From Cyclina sinensis (Eukaryota > Mollusca > Bivalvia > Venerida > Veneridae): a stretch of 64,000 nucleotides of DNA. The notes below the pieces were generated by a model. That model was not told the origin of the DNA. It saw only the letters and a list, made by a program, of their open reading frames with translations, and ran no database searches. This document shows positions 1-12,464 of this stretch, piece after piece. Each line of letters starts with the position of its first letter. The stretch's first letter is position 1. The stretch lies in contig JAAONU010000009.1 in assembly GCA_012932295.1 (NCBI GenBank), forward strand, positions 2,120,197-2,184,196, in the 5' to 3' direction. A program made the position numbers and the translations under genes.

Positions 1-420
1 TAAAGCAAAAGGCCACAATTTAAGTGTAAGGACAAACGTTAAAGCAAAGGCAATGAAGGCTTATGCGTTAGGGTCAACGTTAAAGCAAAAGGCCCAACAT
101 TTTAGTCTTAGGGCAACACAGACCCTTATTTTAACATTAAGTTTAACTTAACGCCATTATTTTAAGTGCCATTAATATAGTGTTAGAGCCAATGTTTAAG
201 CAAATGGGCCACTACCTTAGCGTTAGGGCCATAGTTAAATGAAAACGGGTCATTATTTTAGTGTGAAGACCAACGTTTAAGCATTTGGGCCAACATTTTC
301 ACGTAACGGACAACGTTAAAGCATAAAGACCACATTTCAGCGTTACGGCCAACACTAAAGCATAAGGGCCAACATTTCAGCGTTAAGGCCAACGTTTAAG
401 CAAACAGGTCAACATTTTAG
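1..420. repeat. Degenerate 38-bp tandem repeat, cut by the window edge
   Basis: The core aaagcaaaaggccaaca recurs with spacing near 38-41 bp (for example near 3, 41, 82, 318, 356 and 394), each followed by tttagcgttagggccaac-like sequence. The clean 38-bp spacing is best seen from 318 to 395. The array begins at or before base 1, so its true length is unknown. Confidence 0.8.
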
Positions 421-564
421 CATCATAATATTTAAAAGTATTAATCACCGTACAATACATGTATTTATAAGAATGGAATTCATCGAAATGTGTAAATATG
501 AAAATAGATCCAGCTTTAGACATGAAGTCCTCAATCATCTGACAATAATTGCATCTTGAAATTT

Positions 565-905
565 TCAAAATACAGACAAAAAGCGATAAAGGTTTTGAAA
601 AAAAAAATCAGAATTAAGAACGATATTAAGACTCTTGAAAAAGAAACAAATTGAAATTAGGCAAACACCAATAAAAATCGGAAAAAGAATTCTTGAAAAA
701 ATAATCAGAATCAACTCAAGGAGCGATAACAAACTTAAACAGAATCAGAAATAAGACCCAAAGCGATATAAAATCTCGAAAAAATAGATTTAAGACAAAG
801 AGCGATAAAAAATATAGGAAAATCTGAATTAAGACAAAATAAGATATTATAAAACCTTGAAAAAAAAAGATTTAAGACGAAGAGCGATAAAAAATCGTGT
901 AAGAG
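565..905. repeat. A-rich degenerate repeat tract
   Basis: The phrase aagacaaagagcgataaaa recurs in variants (near 550-590, 715, 755, 793, 830 and 876), interleaved with cttgaaaaaa runs. It is heavily diverged, with irregular spacing. No coding signal is convincing. Confidence 0.55.
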
Positions 906-3900
906 CGTAATTTTGTCAATTTTATTGGATTTCATTTCTCTACTTTGTCCCGTGAATCATAAAGTTCTAAAAATCACTTCCTGAAATGTGTGAATTCTCA
1001 GGGCACTCAGAACATTTAATGCTTTTATGGTTTCTTCTTAAAAGCTGTTTTATGACTAGTTTTTTTTTGTGTCTGACTTCTTGATACGAATTTTGATTTT
1101 ATAATTATTCCGAACACTGCCAGCATCTTAAACGAAATCTATTGGTTGAAATTTTTTGTTGTTGCGTAATCGAAATATCTGAAACAAAAGGAATTAATAG
1201 ACAAACTCCAAAACCCATAAAAATGCCTTAAGAGAAACATTCAAAACAGGACATAACGCTTAAATAAAATTCGGTAAAACATATGCTTGAAACTTTTCTT
1301 AACACTATTCTTGTTTCACTTATGAAAGGCAGATCTTTTTTTAGGAAACCAAATACCTAAGCGCACGAAAATGATACAGACTTTGCTGAATAAAAGAACA
1401 AAAAGTGAGAAAATATATCGTCTATGAAACTGGAAATTCAGGGCATTAATTCCGAAACCCAATTACGATCAATTTGCTAAATGTCCTATGCTTTTATTTT
1501 TTGGCTAAGAATTTCAGGTTCAATTATCTGTCCCATAAAATTGCAATAAAGTTTACATTGCTTTTAGCATTTCCCAGAGTTGTGCTTTTTTTTGTAAATG
1601 CAAACTGTATCACTTCCAGATCATAAAACAGTTGGAAAGCGGTGTTGTGGGAAATACAAGTTCCAGTTAGAATATGGCAGTCAAATCTTGGCAAAGGTAA
1701 AGTTATTAAAAAAGCTAAGCAAATGTAAAGAGTTTTTATATCGCCTCTCATGGGAGCTTTCAGTAAAAATATCTTTGACAAAAAAGTATCAGTGGTAACA
1801 GGTCTTAAATGTTATAACTGTGACTCATACTAATTCAAATTTAATTGAAAACAAAGTAATTTTTCGTCAAATGGTCAACCATTTTTCTTTTGATTACACA
1901 TAGAACGGAGATGCCCCAAAATCGCTTGCAAGTCAAGTGACCAAGTATACTGTCAAGTACGATACATTTCAAAAGAAAGCATTGTGCAGTCTTGAGTTGT
2001 CAGAAATTTGAAATGATTAACTAAGAATTTAATTCCACTGATAGGACAGTTTTCAGAATTTTATTCCTTGAAAAGCAGTTCCAGCTACCGTTTTCTTAGT
2101 ATAAACTGTAATTAATTTTAGTTTGGTTCTTAACAAGTAGTTCTGTGCACTTTAGTGATTTTTAAAATACACAACTCTTTATCTGATAAATTAACTGAGC
2201 ATTGCACAGATAGGTAATCACTTTAATTATATCGTCATTCCTTATTCAATGTTGTTGTTGTTTTCCTCTGAAATGCCATCTAGAAAGTATTATCATTTTT
2301 CATGTAACATTTAAAATCATGATTTTATTCGAAAAGAGAAACACAGCTCTTACCCGTTTTTGTCATTTCAAAACAGCGAAATCCAGCTTTACACGAGAAA
2401 CCCATGAGGGAATAATTTAATCTTATATCTGAAATGAAACATATCCTCGCTCTTGTCATCCAGGAAATTTACGCCATTTTTTGGTGATGACGAATCTTCC
2501 CCCAGCGTAGTAGTAAGAACTTGTTTCGGAGCACAGATATCAAATATTAACGATTAAGTCGACCTTTAATTCGATTGTAAACATTAATCTAGGTGAAAAG
2601 ATTATAATATTTAGAAGCTTTTAGTCCCAATCGCTCGCAATGGTATCTATTCATGAAACCGTTCGTCCAAATTTCTTTACAAAGCATAAGCCTTGAACCC
2701 TTCATAGTATTGGGTTGAACCTTCGAAGATAGTTAGAAGGTATTGAGGACAGGGCTAGATCAACAGAAGAATAACTCTATTATTATAATAGCGATTTGCA
2801 GTGTTACTGTCTTTCATTAAAATTTCTTATTACAATATTTGTATCTCAAACATATGTACTGCCAGTTCGGTCAGAATAACATGATAAGCCAAGTATTGGT
2901 ACAGAGGTAACTCTTCTATTTGTATTCTGGATGACACGTTGAGCCGAGGTCCGATATACCGGTTCTGTTCATTGAGCATATAAAAGAACCAGGACTGGAA
3001 TGGGATGTTTTTTGTATCTTATACATGACATTCAATAACTGAACTATTACAGAGGCGTCGATCATATAAGCAACCAATACGAACAATAAATAAACACATA
3101 CAGGTAGATGGACAGAATGAGAAATGGAACAATTACATTTTAAAAACTTATATTACATGAGGAATTATACGATCATTTTACCGAGAGTTTGGCTTCTAAA
3201 TTATATATATTTTATATGTACGTTAAAATTTTGAACCATGTCACTATGCTATTTTAAACAAACACATGGTACGTTTGGATACCAGCAAGAGAATAAGAAA
3301 TATCAAAGGCGACAGATGTCAGAGGAGTCATCAGAATAAATCGAAAATAAAAAAGAAATGAAACGAAAATGTTTTTTGTTGTTGTTTCCGCATATTTCAT
3401 TTCGTAGCAAATAACTATTAAGCGCAAAACGTGATGATTGCATTCAGTTTAAAGGTAATTGTAAGAGCGCTTGAAAAGCCTTATATGAGAAAATAATGAA
3501 TGGTTTTACAAATAATCCATTTAAACAAATGGAAAATATAAATGTGAGAACACGTTATCAGTCTTTGTAAATAAACGCTTTTACACTAAATTATAACACC
3601 GCTGTGTTTAAAGATGTACACAATTATTTTCAATTATTGAAAAGCAAATCTTAGGAGTATAAAACTAATGAATTATCAGCTATGCCAGTGGAGACATAAG
3701 TTTAAATAAGACATCTCATAAATTGTTTTGAATACTGACACCGCATTCTCGATAGTTAAAATTAAGTTTATAAAACAAAAACATTTTTTAGTAGTTTTTG
3801 ACTTAAAGAAGGTTGCATTATGTTAAAACAAGAAATAGAGAAAGTTTTCTATACAACAGTAGAATTATAAAAGATAATTTGAAAATATGACCAGACAGTC

Positions 3901-4250
3901 TGCACTTTCAGCCAACAGAAATAAAATGGTTTTACGAAATTGATTTTAGAAAATATGTTGAAGGAGTACTTTGGCTTTTTGGTCTCTTGTAAACCTTCTA
4001 AAGGTCTCCTAAATTTTCATAAAACAACAAAGTTTTGAGAACATCCGGATGGATAAACGTACAGAGAGAATCAAATTGGTATTTCTCCGACAATCGGGCC
4101 ATAGAAGCGAAAACTACATAATTTGAAAGGGAACATAATTTCAAACATTCTTATTAAAATCTTAACATTTTTCACTAAAATTATTTTATGATTTGTTTGT
4201 TTATAGACTACGGAAATGTTTTTGCAAGTTTCCCAGACACAAATATATAA
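906..4250. other. No gene recognised
   Basis: AT-rich non-coding DNA beyond the S3 exon, presumably within the next intron of the channel gene. One stretch (about 2928-2988) matches 18238-18300 and is described as a finding. Short open frames here have no conserved motif. Confidence 0.6.
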
Positions 4251-4254
4251 TATT

Positions 4255-5445
4255 TCATCTTTTATATTCAGGTGCCCTATGCTTTCGTGATAATTCCATC
4301 TTTTCCATTGACGTGTCCGATGTTTTTTTTCCATTAAGGTGTCCGACGCTATTGTAATAATTCCATCTTTTATCTCTTGGTGATCGATGCTTTTTAGTTA
4401 ATTCCATCTTTTCCATTGAGGTGTCCGATGCTTTCATGATAATTCTATCTTTCCTACTGAGGTATCCGATGCTTTTGGGATAATTCCATCTTTCCACTGA
4501 GGTGTCCGATGCTTTTGGAATAATTCCATCTTTTCCACAGAGGTGTCCGACACTTTCATGATAATTCCATTTTTTCCATTGAGGTGTCCGATGTTTTCAT
4601 GACAATTTCATCTTTTCCATGGAGATGCTTTCATGATAATTGAGGTGTCCGATGCGTTCGGGATCTTTTGCATTGAGGTGTCCGTTGCTTTTGGGATAAT
4701 TCAATCTTTTGCACTGAGGTGTCCGATGGTTTTGGGATAATTCAATCTTTCTCAATGAGGTATCCGATGCTTTTGGGATAATCCAGTCTTTTCCATTGAG
4801 GTGTCCGATGCGTTCTGGATTATTAAATCTTTTCCAATGAGTGTCCGATGCTTTTGGGATAATTCAATCTTTTCCGTTGAGGTGTCCGATGCGTTCTGGA
4901 ATATTCAATCTTTTCCACTGAGGCGTCAAATGCTTTCGGGATAATAACATATTTCTCTTGAGGTGTCCGATGCTTTTGATAAAAAAATCCATCTTTTCTC
5001 TTGAGTAGTCCGATGCTTTCTTGACAAATTCATCTTTTCTAATGAGTTGTTCGATACTTTCTTGATAACTTCCGTCTTTTTGCTTGAGGTGTCCAATGCT
5101 TTTTTGAAAATTCAGACTGTTTCCCTGAGCCTTGAGGAGTCAGACGCTCTCGGGATAATTCTGTCTTTTCCCTTGAGGAATATGACGCTGACGGAATAAT
5201 TCTATTTTTTTCACTGGAGAGTCTGACGCTTCGGAATATTTCTGTCTTTTTCATTGAAGGGTCAGGCGTTTCGGAATAATTCTGTCTTTTCCCTTGAGGA
5301 GTGAGACGCTTACGGAATAATTCTTTCTTTTCCCTTGAGGAGTGCCACGCTTACGGAATAATTCTTTCTTTTCCCTTGATGAGTCAGACGCGTACAGGAT
5401 ATTTCTGTCTTTATCTTGAAGTGTCTGACGCTTTATGTGCTTCAT
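4255..5445. repeat. 41-bp tandem repeat array
   Basis: About 29 degenerate units built on gaggtgtccgatgctttt followed by gggataattcaatctttt. Spacing of tccg motifs at 4681, 4722, 4763 and 4804 is exactly 41 bp. From about 5100 onward the unit drifts to gaggagtcagacgct, making a sequence gradient across the array. Open frames on the minus strand (repetitive EKTELSRK-like peptides) are by-products of the repeat: 41 is not a multiple of 3, so successive units are read in different frames. Confidence 0.9.
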
Positions 5446-8220
5446 AATTCATACAAATAGACACCAAGGGAAAGGAAAGAAAAAAAACGATCTAACGAAT
5501 AACCTTTATTTAAATTCATTTGCAATGACCTTGTGGACCCGGTAAATATTCTATAAATTATTTTTTGTGATTTGTAATCTCTCTCGTTGTATATTGTTGT
5601 TTTTGGTCAACAATCTTGACTTTCAAAGAGCCTCAACAGCGATGTTGAAGTAAGAATAGAATTTCATGACATTTGATTGAAATTGCAACATCTGCAATAC
5701 GGCTATAAACATAAGATCCAATTTTCAAAATCAGAGAACTGCAGGAAAAGTAATGTTTTATAATTCTGGTTTAGAATTTCTTCTGAAGTATTACCAGTCC
5801 CCGTTTCATGAATTTTAATTAAATGAGGAAATGTTTTGATGAATGGTGGATTATTTTATTACTCCAGTTTCCTGAAACCTTTTCATAACCGACAAGCAAT
5901 TGTGATTTTGATTTGTTTGTTTCAGAAGGAACAATACATGTCTACTTTGCCTTTCATTACAATGTTATACGTTTAAATGTTGTACTCATATTTTTCTACT
6001 CGTTTTCTCACATTTGCTTACTAAATACTCACTTTGTCAGTCGTCCATTTTTTTTTACAAAAATTGTTTAAATAATAAAAGAGTAAATTACAAATTACTG
6101 TAACAGAACAAATATGAAGCTGTTTGAACTAATTAGTATTTAAAGCCACAATTAAAAGAAGTCAAATATTTCTTTAATCATCTATTTGTCACTTAAATTT
6201 ACCTTCAGGCTTAAACTAAAACAATAGCTTGAACTTGTTATCTTTAAAAAATTGCTTAAGATATTAAATTTCATATCATCGTGGTAGCAATATTTCCCAT
6301 AAGTCAACAATCAAAATTTCTTTCATCTAGCGGAGGTGTATGTATGCGGGATGAAATTCTATTAAATATAATTATATTTTTCGAAAATTTGAACAAAGTC
6401 GGTATGCTGGTAATAACTCTACATTAAGTTGCCGAGGTTCCATCGCAAATTTAATGAACACGAGTTTGAGAAAAAAATATAAAACATATTCTCTTCGAGT
6501 GACAAAATCTAAATTTAGAGAAAATACTATAGATACAACCACACTGATAATTAAAAAAAAGTCAGTGGGAACCAGTCTAAAGATGGCGACAAATATTGTC
6601 CCCTATTAGAATCGAGTCATTGTTTTGATCTATTTTACCAACTTAACCTATATTTACATTAACTCTAACAGTAGTACGTTATGGAACAAAGATAAACGGT
6701 AATACAGTTTATAATCCTTCCAGGTTTTAAAGTCTGTAACTGAATGTATGAGTGATATTACTTCTATATAACCTCCTTGTTATTTTAACTATAGGTTAAA
6801 GCAGGGGTGAATGTTCCAAATTAAGAGCACTTAATTTCTGGTTTACTGGCAAAAATTCTCATTTCATGAAATATTACAGAATATTCGCAGACAAACACCA
6901 CACTAACACAAAAGCCCATGCTAGTTTTAAATCTTTTCTTTCGTACAAAGATAAATATATGGCTTGATTGTTTTAAGATAATCTGCAGATATTTGTTCAT
7001 TGTTTCACAGTTTCATGGTCATAAGAACCCTGACTTTTTCAATACTTTTTGATTGTTTACAAATATTCGCTAAATAGGCATTTTTTGAGCTACTGAGCAA
7101 GATAAAGAGATACAGAAAGCTACCCTATTTCAGAGACGTTTCATATTTTTTCAAGAAGAGTTTGTAGTCCTCCATTTCAAATCTCATCCAAATGACAAAC
7201 AGTTAAGTCAGGTAGAAAATACGAACTCTAGAGTAAAAATCTTGTTGGTTACCACAGGCAATCAGATTTCTTTCACTAATTTCAGGTGTCAATTTTCAAT
7301 ATACATCTCATCCAGACTCGATTATCCGAATGACTGTCTTAATGTGTAATGTTATTTGTGTTACTTTGACGGTACACAGATCTACAAGATGAATTATTAT
7401 ATGACGTTAACGTTGTTAGAAAAACGTACACGTCAAAATAGTTTCTACGAATTACTACGCATAGATTTATAGAAAAAAATGGATTAACAATCTTTCTATT
7501 TCAATGATTGTATAAAATTAAAAACTAACTGCATTTTGGCAAATTTTCAAAAACAGGATTTTTTTATATTTAATTATTTGTGTACACCTAGAATGATGAA
7601 TTTTTTGTCTTTAAGGTCATTTTATGATTATAAGTATATATGAGTTAAATTGTTTATATCTTATAATGTCAGTGAATAAGCTCACCTCACATTGTTGAAG
7701 CATTATCTCCGTTTTATTTAAAAACAAAAGTTTGTGCAATCAAGTACAGGAATAAAATGTTGAAAACAGGAAATAACTAGATAGTATTCATTTCCAGAAA
7801 ATGTTGAGAGGATGCTGCTCAAGACACGGCAACAATATCTAATATCTCTGTCTTCATTAAATTTTACTTTATTCCAGACATGGGGATAAATTTTCCCTAG
7901 CAACCTGAATACACGTTTATGGTATCAATGATATCCATTTCTCTGAAACTTCGTTGAGCCTAAAAATGACGTTCAAGCAGGAAATTAAATATATTCTATG
8001 AGGCAATTGCCAAATGCTTTTAGTTTTTGGCTTAAAATTTGTTATTCCATTAACCGACCTGTAATATTGCTGTAATAATTTTAAGAATTGCTTTTAACTT
8101 TTTGGAAGACTTTACACCACAATGAAGCTGTAAAAGAAAAATGTAGAGCAAAACCGGAAATTTATGGCACTAAAATCATGCCACGTGTCGCTCTTAGAGT
8201 AAAATTAACCTATTAATGTC
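5446..8220. other. No gene recognised
   Basis: AT-rich sequence without recognisable exon, RNA gene or repeat structure that I could support. Confidence 0.55.
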
Positions 8221-8224
8221 TATT

Positions 8225-8445
8225 GAATTATGCCATTCTTGTCAGCTGAACGAATCCATTTTCAATTAAAAGGATTTCTGGTATAAATTTTCAATTTTAT
8301 TCTACTTAAGGAAGAAAGTCCTTTATGCAAACAGTATAAATCCTGATCAGACGCCGCATATTGTCGCATATTGCTGCTTCTGATCTGGGTCTGCTCTGTT
8401 TCCCTGTGTCTATTTTCTAGACACCATGCATTAATGGGTTAACTG
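8225..8445. repeat. Dispersed repeat, copy 1
   Basis: It shares aatccattttcaattaaaag, gatttctggtat, tctgatctgggtctgc and tctagacaccatgcattaatgggtta with 36005-36145, in the same order and orientation. This copy has about 90 bp between the two halves that the second copy lacks. Confidence 0.7.
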
Positions 8446-9182
8446 TGATTTTACTGTTAAGATGGTCACAAGATGGTCACCTTGGCCTTTATGCTGAGAT
8501 GATGTTAAATGATCGTCCTGAAATACTTTTAATTTAATAAATTAATATTTTTCCTTGGTGTAAAACGCAGTCGTTAAATAGACATTTAGAAGAAGCTTAG
8601 AATCCTTTTGATTTCTTTTCAATTCGTCACTAACCAGTGAAATCGCAGCGATAAATAATAGCAGGTGAGACTAAAACATGCGCTTACTAGTTCGAGGTCA
8701 ACTTCCTCACTGCTGCTAGGACAATTAACTAATGCCAATTTCAGAGCTGTGTAGTATTTAAGAATTTAGGAAATGTACAAATCAGTCAGCTCTAACATAA
8801 ATGATTTTGATACACCATAATTATGTAATTTAAAAATAAAAAAGAAAAATATTCTTTAAGGGATCACTATAATATATAGAGTGGTAATCGGTATGACTTC
8901 AGTTGAACCACCTCTCGCTGGAAAATTAATGCTCAATTTCTGATGACGTCACTTCCGTCGTACATGTTACACTCCGTCCGCAAAACATTTTGATAATATA
9001 AAGGAAACAAAGGATGAAAGAGACATCGCAATCTCCCTGACATGCTAAATTCTGAAACGCATAAATGTTTCCATTGTTTGGAGTTTTTGTTTGTTTGAAA
9101 TTACAATACTTATCAATTATGTCCTGTGTTTTAACATTGTTTTGTAATTTAAGCCTAACATCAAACTTATTTAGGCATCATC
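8446..9182. other. No gene recognised
   Basis: AT-rich intronic-type sequence; nothing further can be supported. Confidence 0.5.
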
Positions 9183-9504
9183 ACCTAACAGCCAGACAGA
9201 CAGCAGGGGCGTAGCAAGGGCTTTCGAAGGTGTACGCAGAATCGCCGGGGGTGGGTCCGAGGGGATGCTCCCCCAGAATTTTTTTTCTGTAGATCGACTC
9301 AGGAGCGTTTTGGCGGGTTTTTGGCATAAAATAAGTCATATTTTTTTACCAATTTTACTCGATTTTTGTTTTACTTTTTCTTATGGAACATCTACTAACA
9401 ACTATTCAAAAAGATTTTCTGGAACAATGTGTACGCAGCTGCGTATTCTGCGTACTGGTAGCTACGCGCTTGGACAGTCTGTCTGTCTGTCTGACCTAAC
9501 AGCC
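9183..9504. mobile_element. About 300-bp non-autonomous insertion with 11-bp target duplication
   Basis: The direct repeat acctaacagcc occurs at 9183-9193 and 9494-9504. Between them is a locally GC-richer block that starts agacagacagcaggggcgta and ends in ctgtctgtctgtctg, so the ends are also short inverted repeats of the CTGT type. Inside are gggggtgggtccgagggga and the partly palindromic gtacgcagctgcgtattctg. No open frame suggests a transposase. It could be a MITE or a SINE-like element with a simple-repeat tail; the family is not identified. Confidence 0.75.
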
Positions 9505-11615
9505 TATATCTGGTTTTCAGTGCAATGGTATTCTTTGGCAGTGTTTGATGATAAGCTGCATATTTTATTTCGATTTTCGATTGCAATAAATAAAGGGAAA
9601 TCAAGGCCCTTATCACCCGAATATAATTCACAAAATATTTTTGAATAACGATTAAAGTTATTGGCTTTTTCATAAAAATGTAATTCACACTACGTTAGGA
9701 GACGTTCTTTATTTTTCTTTTCCGATGAAATTCATTTTGAAATAAGTATTTTGGCATTATTCAGTTTAATGGACGACTCTGGATGAAGATTTCTGTCTTT
9801 GATCTTTTCTTTAATCCTGATAAGCCCATTTTCTTTATCGAATTACTCAAAAATGTAATCATTTTAAATTCAGTATAAAGCAATCACCCGACAAAAACAG
9901 TAATCAAGTCAAAAAGAAAACGACAAAACTAGGATAGCTTGATTCTTCACATTTAATATTTGAAATATCTTCACGCCCCATAAAAAGATTTATAAATGAC
10001 ATAAATTCTTTTTTTCAGGATTTAAATCCTCTTTAAAATTCCACACTATTTTGAAGATGTCCTTGATTACGAAAGCCTCTAAATTTGAGATATTTTTAAA
10101 GATTTCAGTTTGGTAAAATTGTGAAGTTTGACCCACACAGGAATATCGTTTTAATCTACAGGTCCATTCATCTGGAAAACTCAAAAATAAGTCACTTTAT
10201 ATGCAACCCCACTGTCGGTGTCTTTTGCAAAATGATTCTGTTATATTTTTGAAGATGATGCAATTATTGACCTCACGTGACCTAACGAAAAACAAATAAA
10301 CTTAATAAAGACGTAACAAGCGAATATAGACAGAAATATACAAACTAAAGCACTTTTCTCTTTTTGAGAAAACTGAAAAAAATCTCTTTAAGTTCTAAAA
10401 CTATTTCATATATTAGAATAAAGAAAACTACAGTTTTCAGCGTTGTTGGTCGGAAACTATATATTAGCAGTAAACTGAAGTCATGTAGAAGATGAATGTT
10501 TCAAACCTGACACTTCTCAGCGGGGACTTATTTATTCGGTAATGTTCTCAACGCCACAAAAATGGCTTTGGTTTTAATTGTGTAAATTTTCCCACACGGA
10601 AAGGCGTTGTTTTTAAGTTTAAAAGCATTTGCACGCAATGATGGATAACTTGTTAGCACGTTATTGTTCGGAATTTACTTAAAAGGATTATGTGCACATC
10701 CGTTAATTATTTTCACACATATCTGGCTTCACAAAAAAGGAAAAAGCCATTTAAAACGCTGACGGATGATCCTTTTAACTTAATAATACAGCAAGTTATG
10801 CACTGGGGAGCTGGAATTTGCAAGGAGTACTTGAAAGACATTATTCTACAATAGACGAAAATATCTTTGTCGTGATTTTTTAAACTTTATAATGTGTTAA
10901 TTGATGTATCCAAAACGAACATTAAGTTAAAATATTCAAAGTCTTTAGACATAAATATAAGCTCAGGAATATAGAACAACCAGAGAATGACATAAATGAT
11001 AAAAGATGTTTGATTCCTGTGAAGACAATGACAACCTGAAGGAAAGCATTCTACCTCTTCTGAAGAACTAGAGATAAGAAGGAAAAAACGGAAAGGAAAA
11101 CATGTACAAGTACAATAAAATATGACGAAAAAATCTTGTAGGGTCGGCAAGAAAAATAGAGGGCTGTTAAGTTATTGGAAAGAAAGATTTTTTCTTTTAT
11201 CTTATACTGTACTGTAATCTACTTAGTGATATATAGTAAATATATTGATCAAACTTATTTATCTCTGGATTGTTCACTTACTCTTATAACATGAAGCGTG
11301 TTTTTAAAAGTATATAGAAAAATTACAAGGGATACGGCAAGGAAAAGTGCCTATTCCTATCTTATTCATATTACCCAAATATCTTCAAACCGAACTATAA
11401 TTAATTACAAATCAAACTTAAAAACATAGAGTCGAACTTTATATAGGGTAATACAGGGTGGGGTGTAAGTACATATCGTATTTATATTACCCAAATATTT
11501 TCTGATCGAACTATAATTAGTGACATATCAAAAAAAAAAAAAGTCGAACTGTAAATAGTCAATGGCTATTCAACTAAATTATTAAGGTTAAAACATAGAG
11601 AGTACGTGTACTTAC
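9505..11615. other. No gene recognised (next intron of the channel gene)
   Basis: Region downstream of the S3 exon on the minus strand. I looked for an exon encoding S4 (Arg-rich LLKTVRLLRLL) and found none. Confidence 0.6.
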
Positions 11616-11773
11616 CGTATTTATATTAAATATATACAGGAAATCAAATGGAATGGCGGCAAGAAGATCCAGCACGAACCAGCCCTTGATGTAGTTGAGG
11701 GCAATGAGTCGGGCCTCGTACACAACTTGGCCGCTCTTGTTTACAAAAGAGGTACGGAAGTTAAAAAGTATGT
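11616..11773 (-). CDS. ELK-type KCNH channel, late S2 to S3 exon
   Basis: The exon encodes the end of S2 (DILFNFRTSFV), the S2-S3 linker (NKSGQVVYEARLIALNYIKGW), and S3 (FVLDLLAAIPFDFLYIF), ending FNINT. NFRT.FV.KSGQVV.EAR and DLLAA.PFD are diagnostic of KCNH channels, and the exact wording is closest to ELK. The conserved acidic residues of the voltage sensor are present: D at the start of the exon (S2) and the two D residues of S3. The acceptor is tttttcag before ACATACTT and the donor is AATACG|gtaagt. The exon is 158 bp: two bases plus 52 codons, ending in phase 0. The next exon should start with V(S/V)xVHLLKTVRLLRLLR (S3b-S4); nothing like it appears between here and base 1, so S4, the pore and the CNBHD lie outside the window. 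Confidence 0.94.
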
Positions 11774-12226
11774 CTGAAAAAATAAACAATACTTCAATAC
11801 ATTTTAAAACAAATGGTGTTTTGAAAAGATAAAAGTATTTCTGAATTTTATTCTACTCTTTTTGGCAAAGTCTTAAACAATAATTTACCATAATACTGGG
11901 TATAAAGAAGGCTGCAGTTTGTTTAAGCACCTCTGTTATACATGTGCATAATTGCAGTAAAATGGAAGTTTGTGTTTGTTTTTTTTGTTTGTGTTTGTCT
12001 GTTTTACAGCTTATACAAATAAATTATAAGCAAAAGTAGTTTTAAGCCAGGATCTGAAAAAAAACATTGATTTCTGTAAGACTTTTTAAAATTAAAAAAA
12101 CTTTCCGTTATTGTTGATGACATGTCGCAATTTGATATCACATTTCCTAAAATAACATTCATTTTTTCGACGTGGCCGGCATAATTGCAAGGACTTTATA
12201 CGAACTTTCGAAAATACAGTACTTAC
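11774..12226 (-). other. Intron between S1/S2 and S2/S3 exons
   Basis: Intron of 453 bp, AT-rich, with minus-strand donor gtaagt and acceptor cag. It splits the S2 segment one base into a codon. Nothing else is recognisable in it. Confidence 0.9.
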
Positions 12227-12464
12227 CAAACATAAATAAAATTTCAACAACAACATCAGAATAAATGGAATCTCTTTGGCTTTTCTTCTCAGCACGTGTA
12301 AATGCAGCATTATATGGCACAAGAATAGCTGTATAGAACGTACAGAGCAAAATCAACCAATCCCAGCCAATCTTGAATATTCCATAGTGGATTAAGATGA
12401 ACTTAGATTTTTTCACCTCTTGGACCTTGTATTCTGGCATCTTTGCAGACATTGAGCTACTTAA
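12227..12464 (-). CDS. ELK-type KCNH channel, S1 to mid-S2 exon
   Basis: The exon encodes the pre-S1 motif MPEYKVQEVKKSKFILIHY, then S1 (roughly [20 protein letters not shown]), the S1-S2 loop (AAFTRAEKKSQRDSIYSD), and the first half of S2 (VVVEILFMF). PEYKV...KSKFIL and [20 protein letters not shown] are strongly conserved in ELK channels, so the assignment is firm. On the minus strand the acceptor is attttcag before TTAAGTAGC and the donor is TTTG|gtaagt. The length is 238 bp: it begins in phase 0 (matching the 188-bp exon upstream) and ends with one base of a Gly/Asp codon completed by the next exon. The S2 charged residue (E of VEIL) is present. The 500-bp intron before it and the 453-bp intron after it are compact compared with the rest of the gene. 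Confidence 0.94.

Noticed and set aside
4071..5445. Lys/Arg-rich minus-strand open frames
   Set aside because: By-products of the 41-bp tandem array, with frame rotation between units.
9265..9688. 127- and 97-codon open frames across the 9.2-9.7 kb insertion
   Set aside because: They span the non-autonomous element and its flank, with no protein family resemblance.
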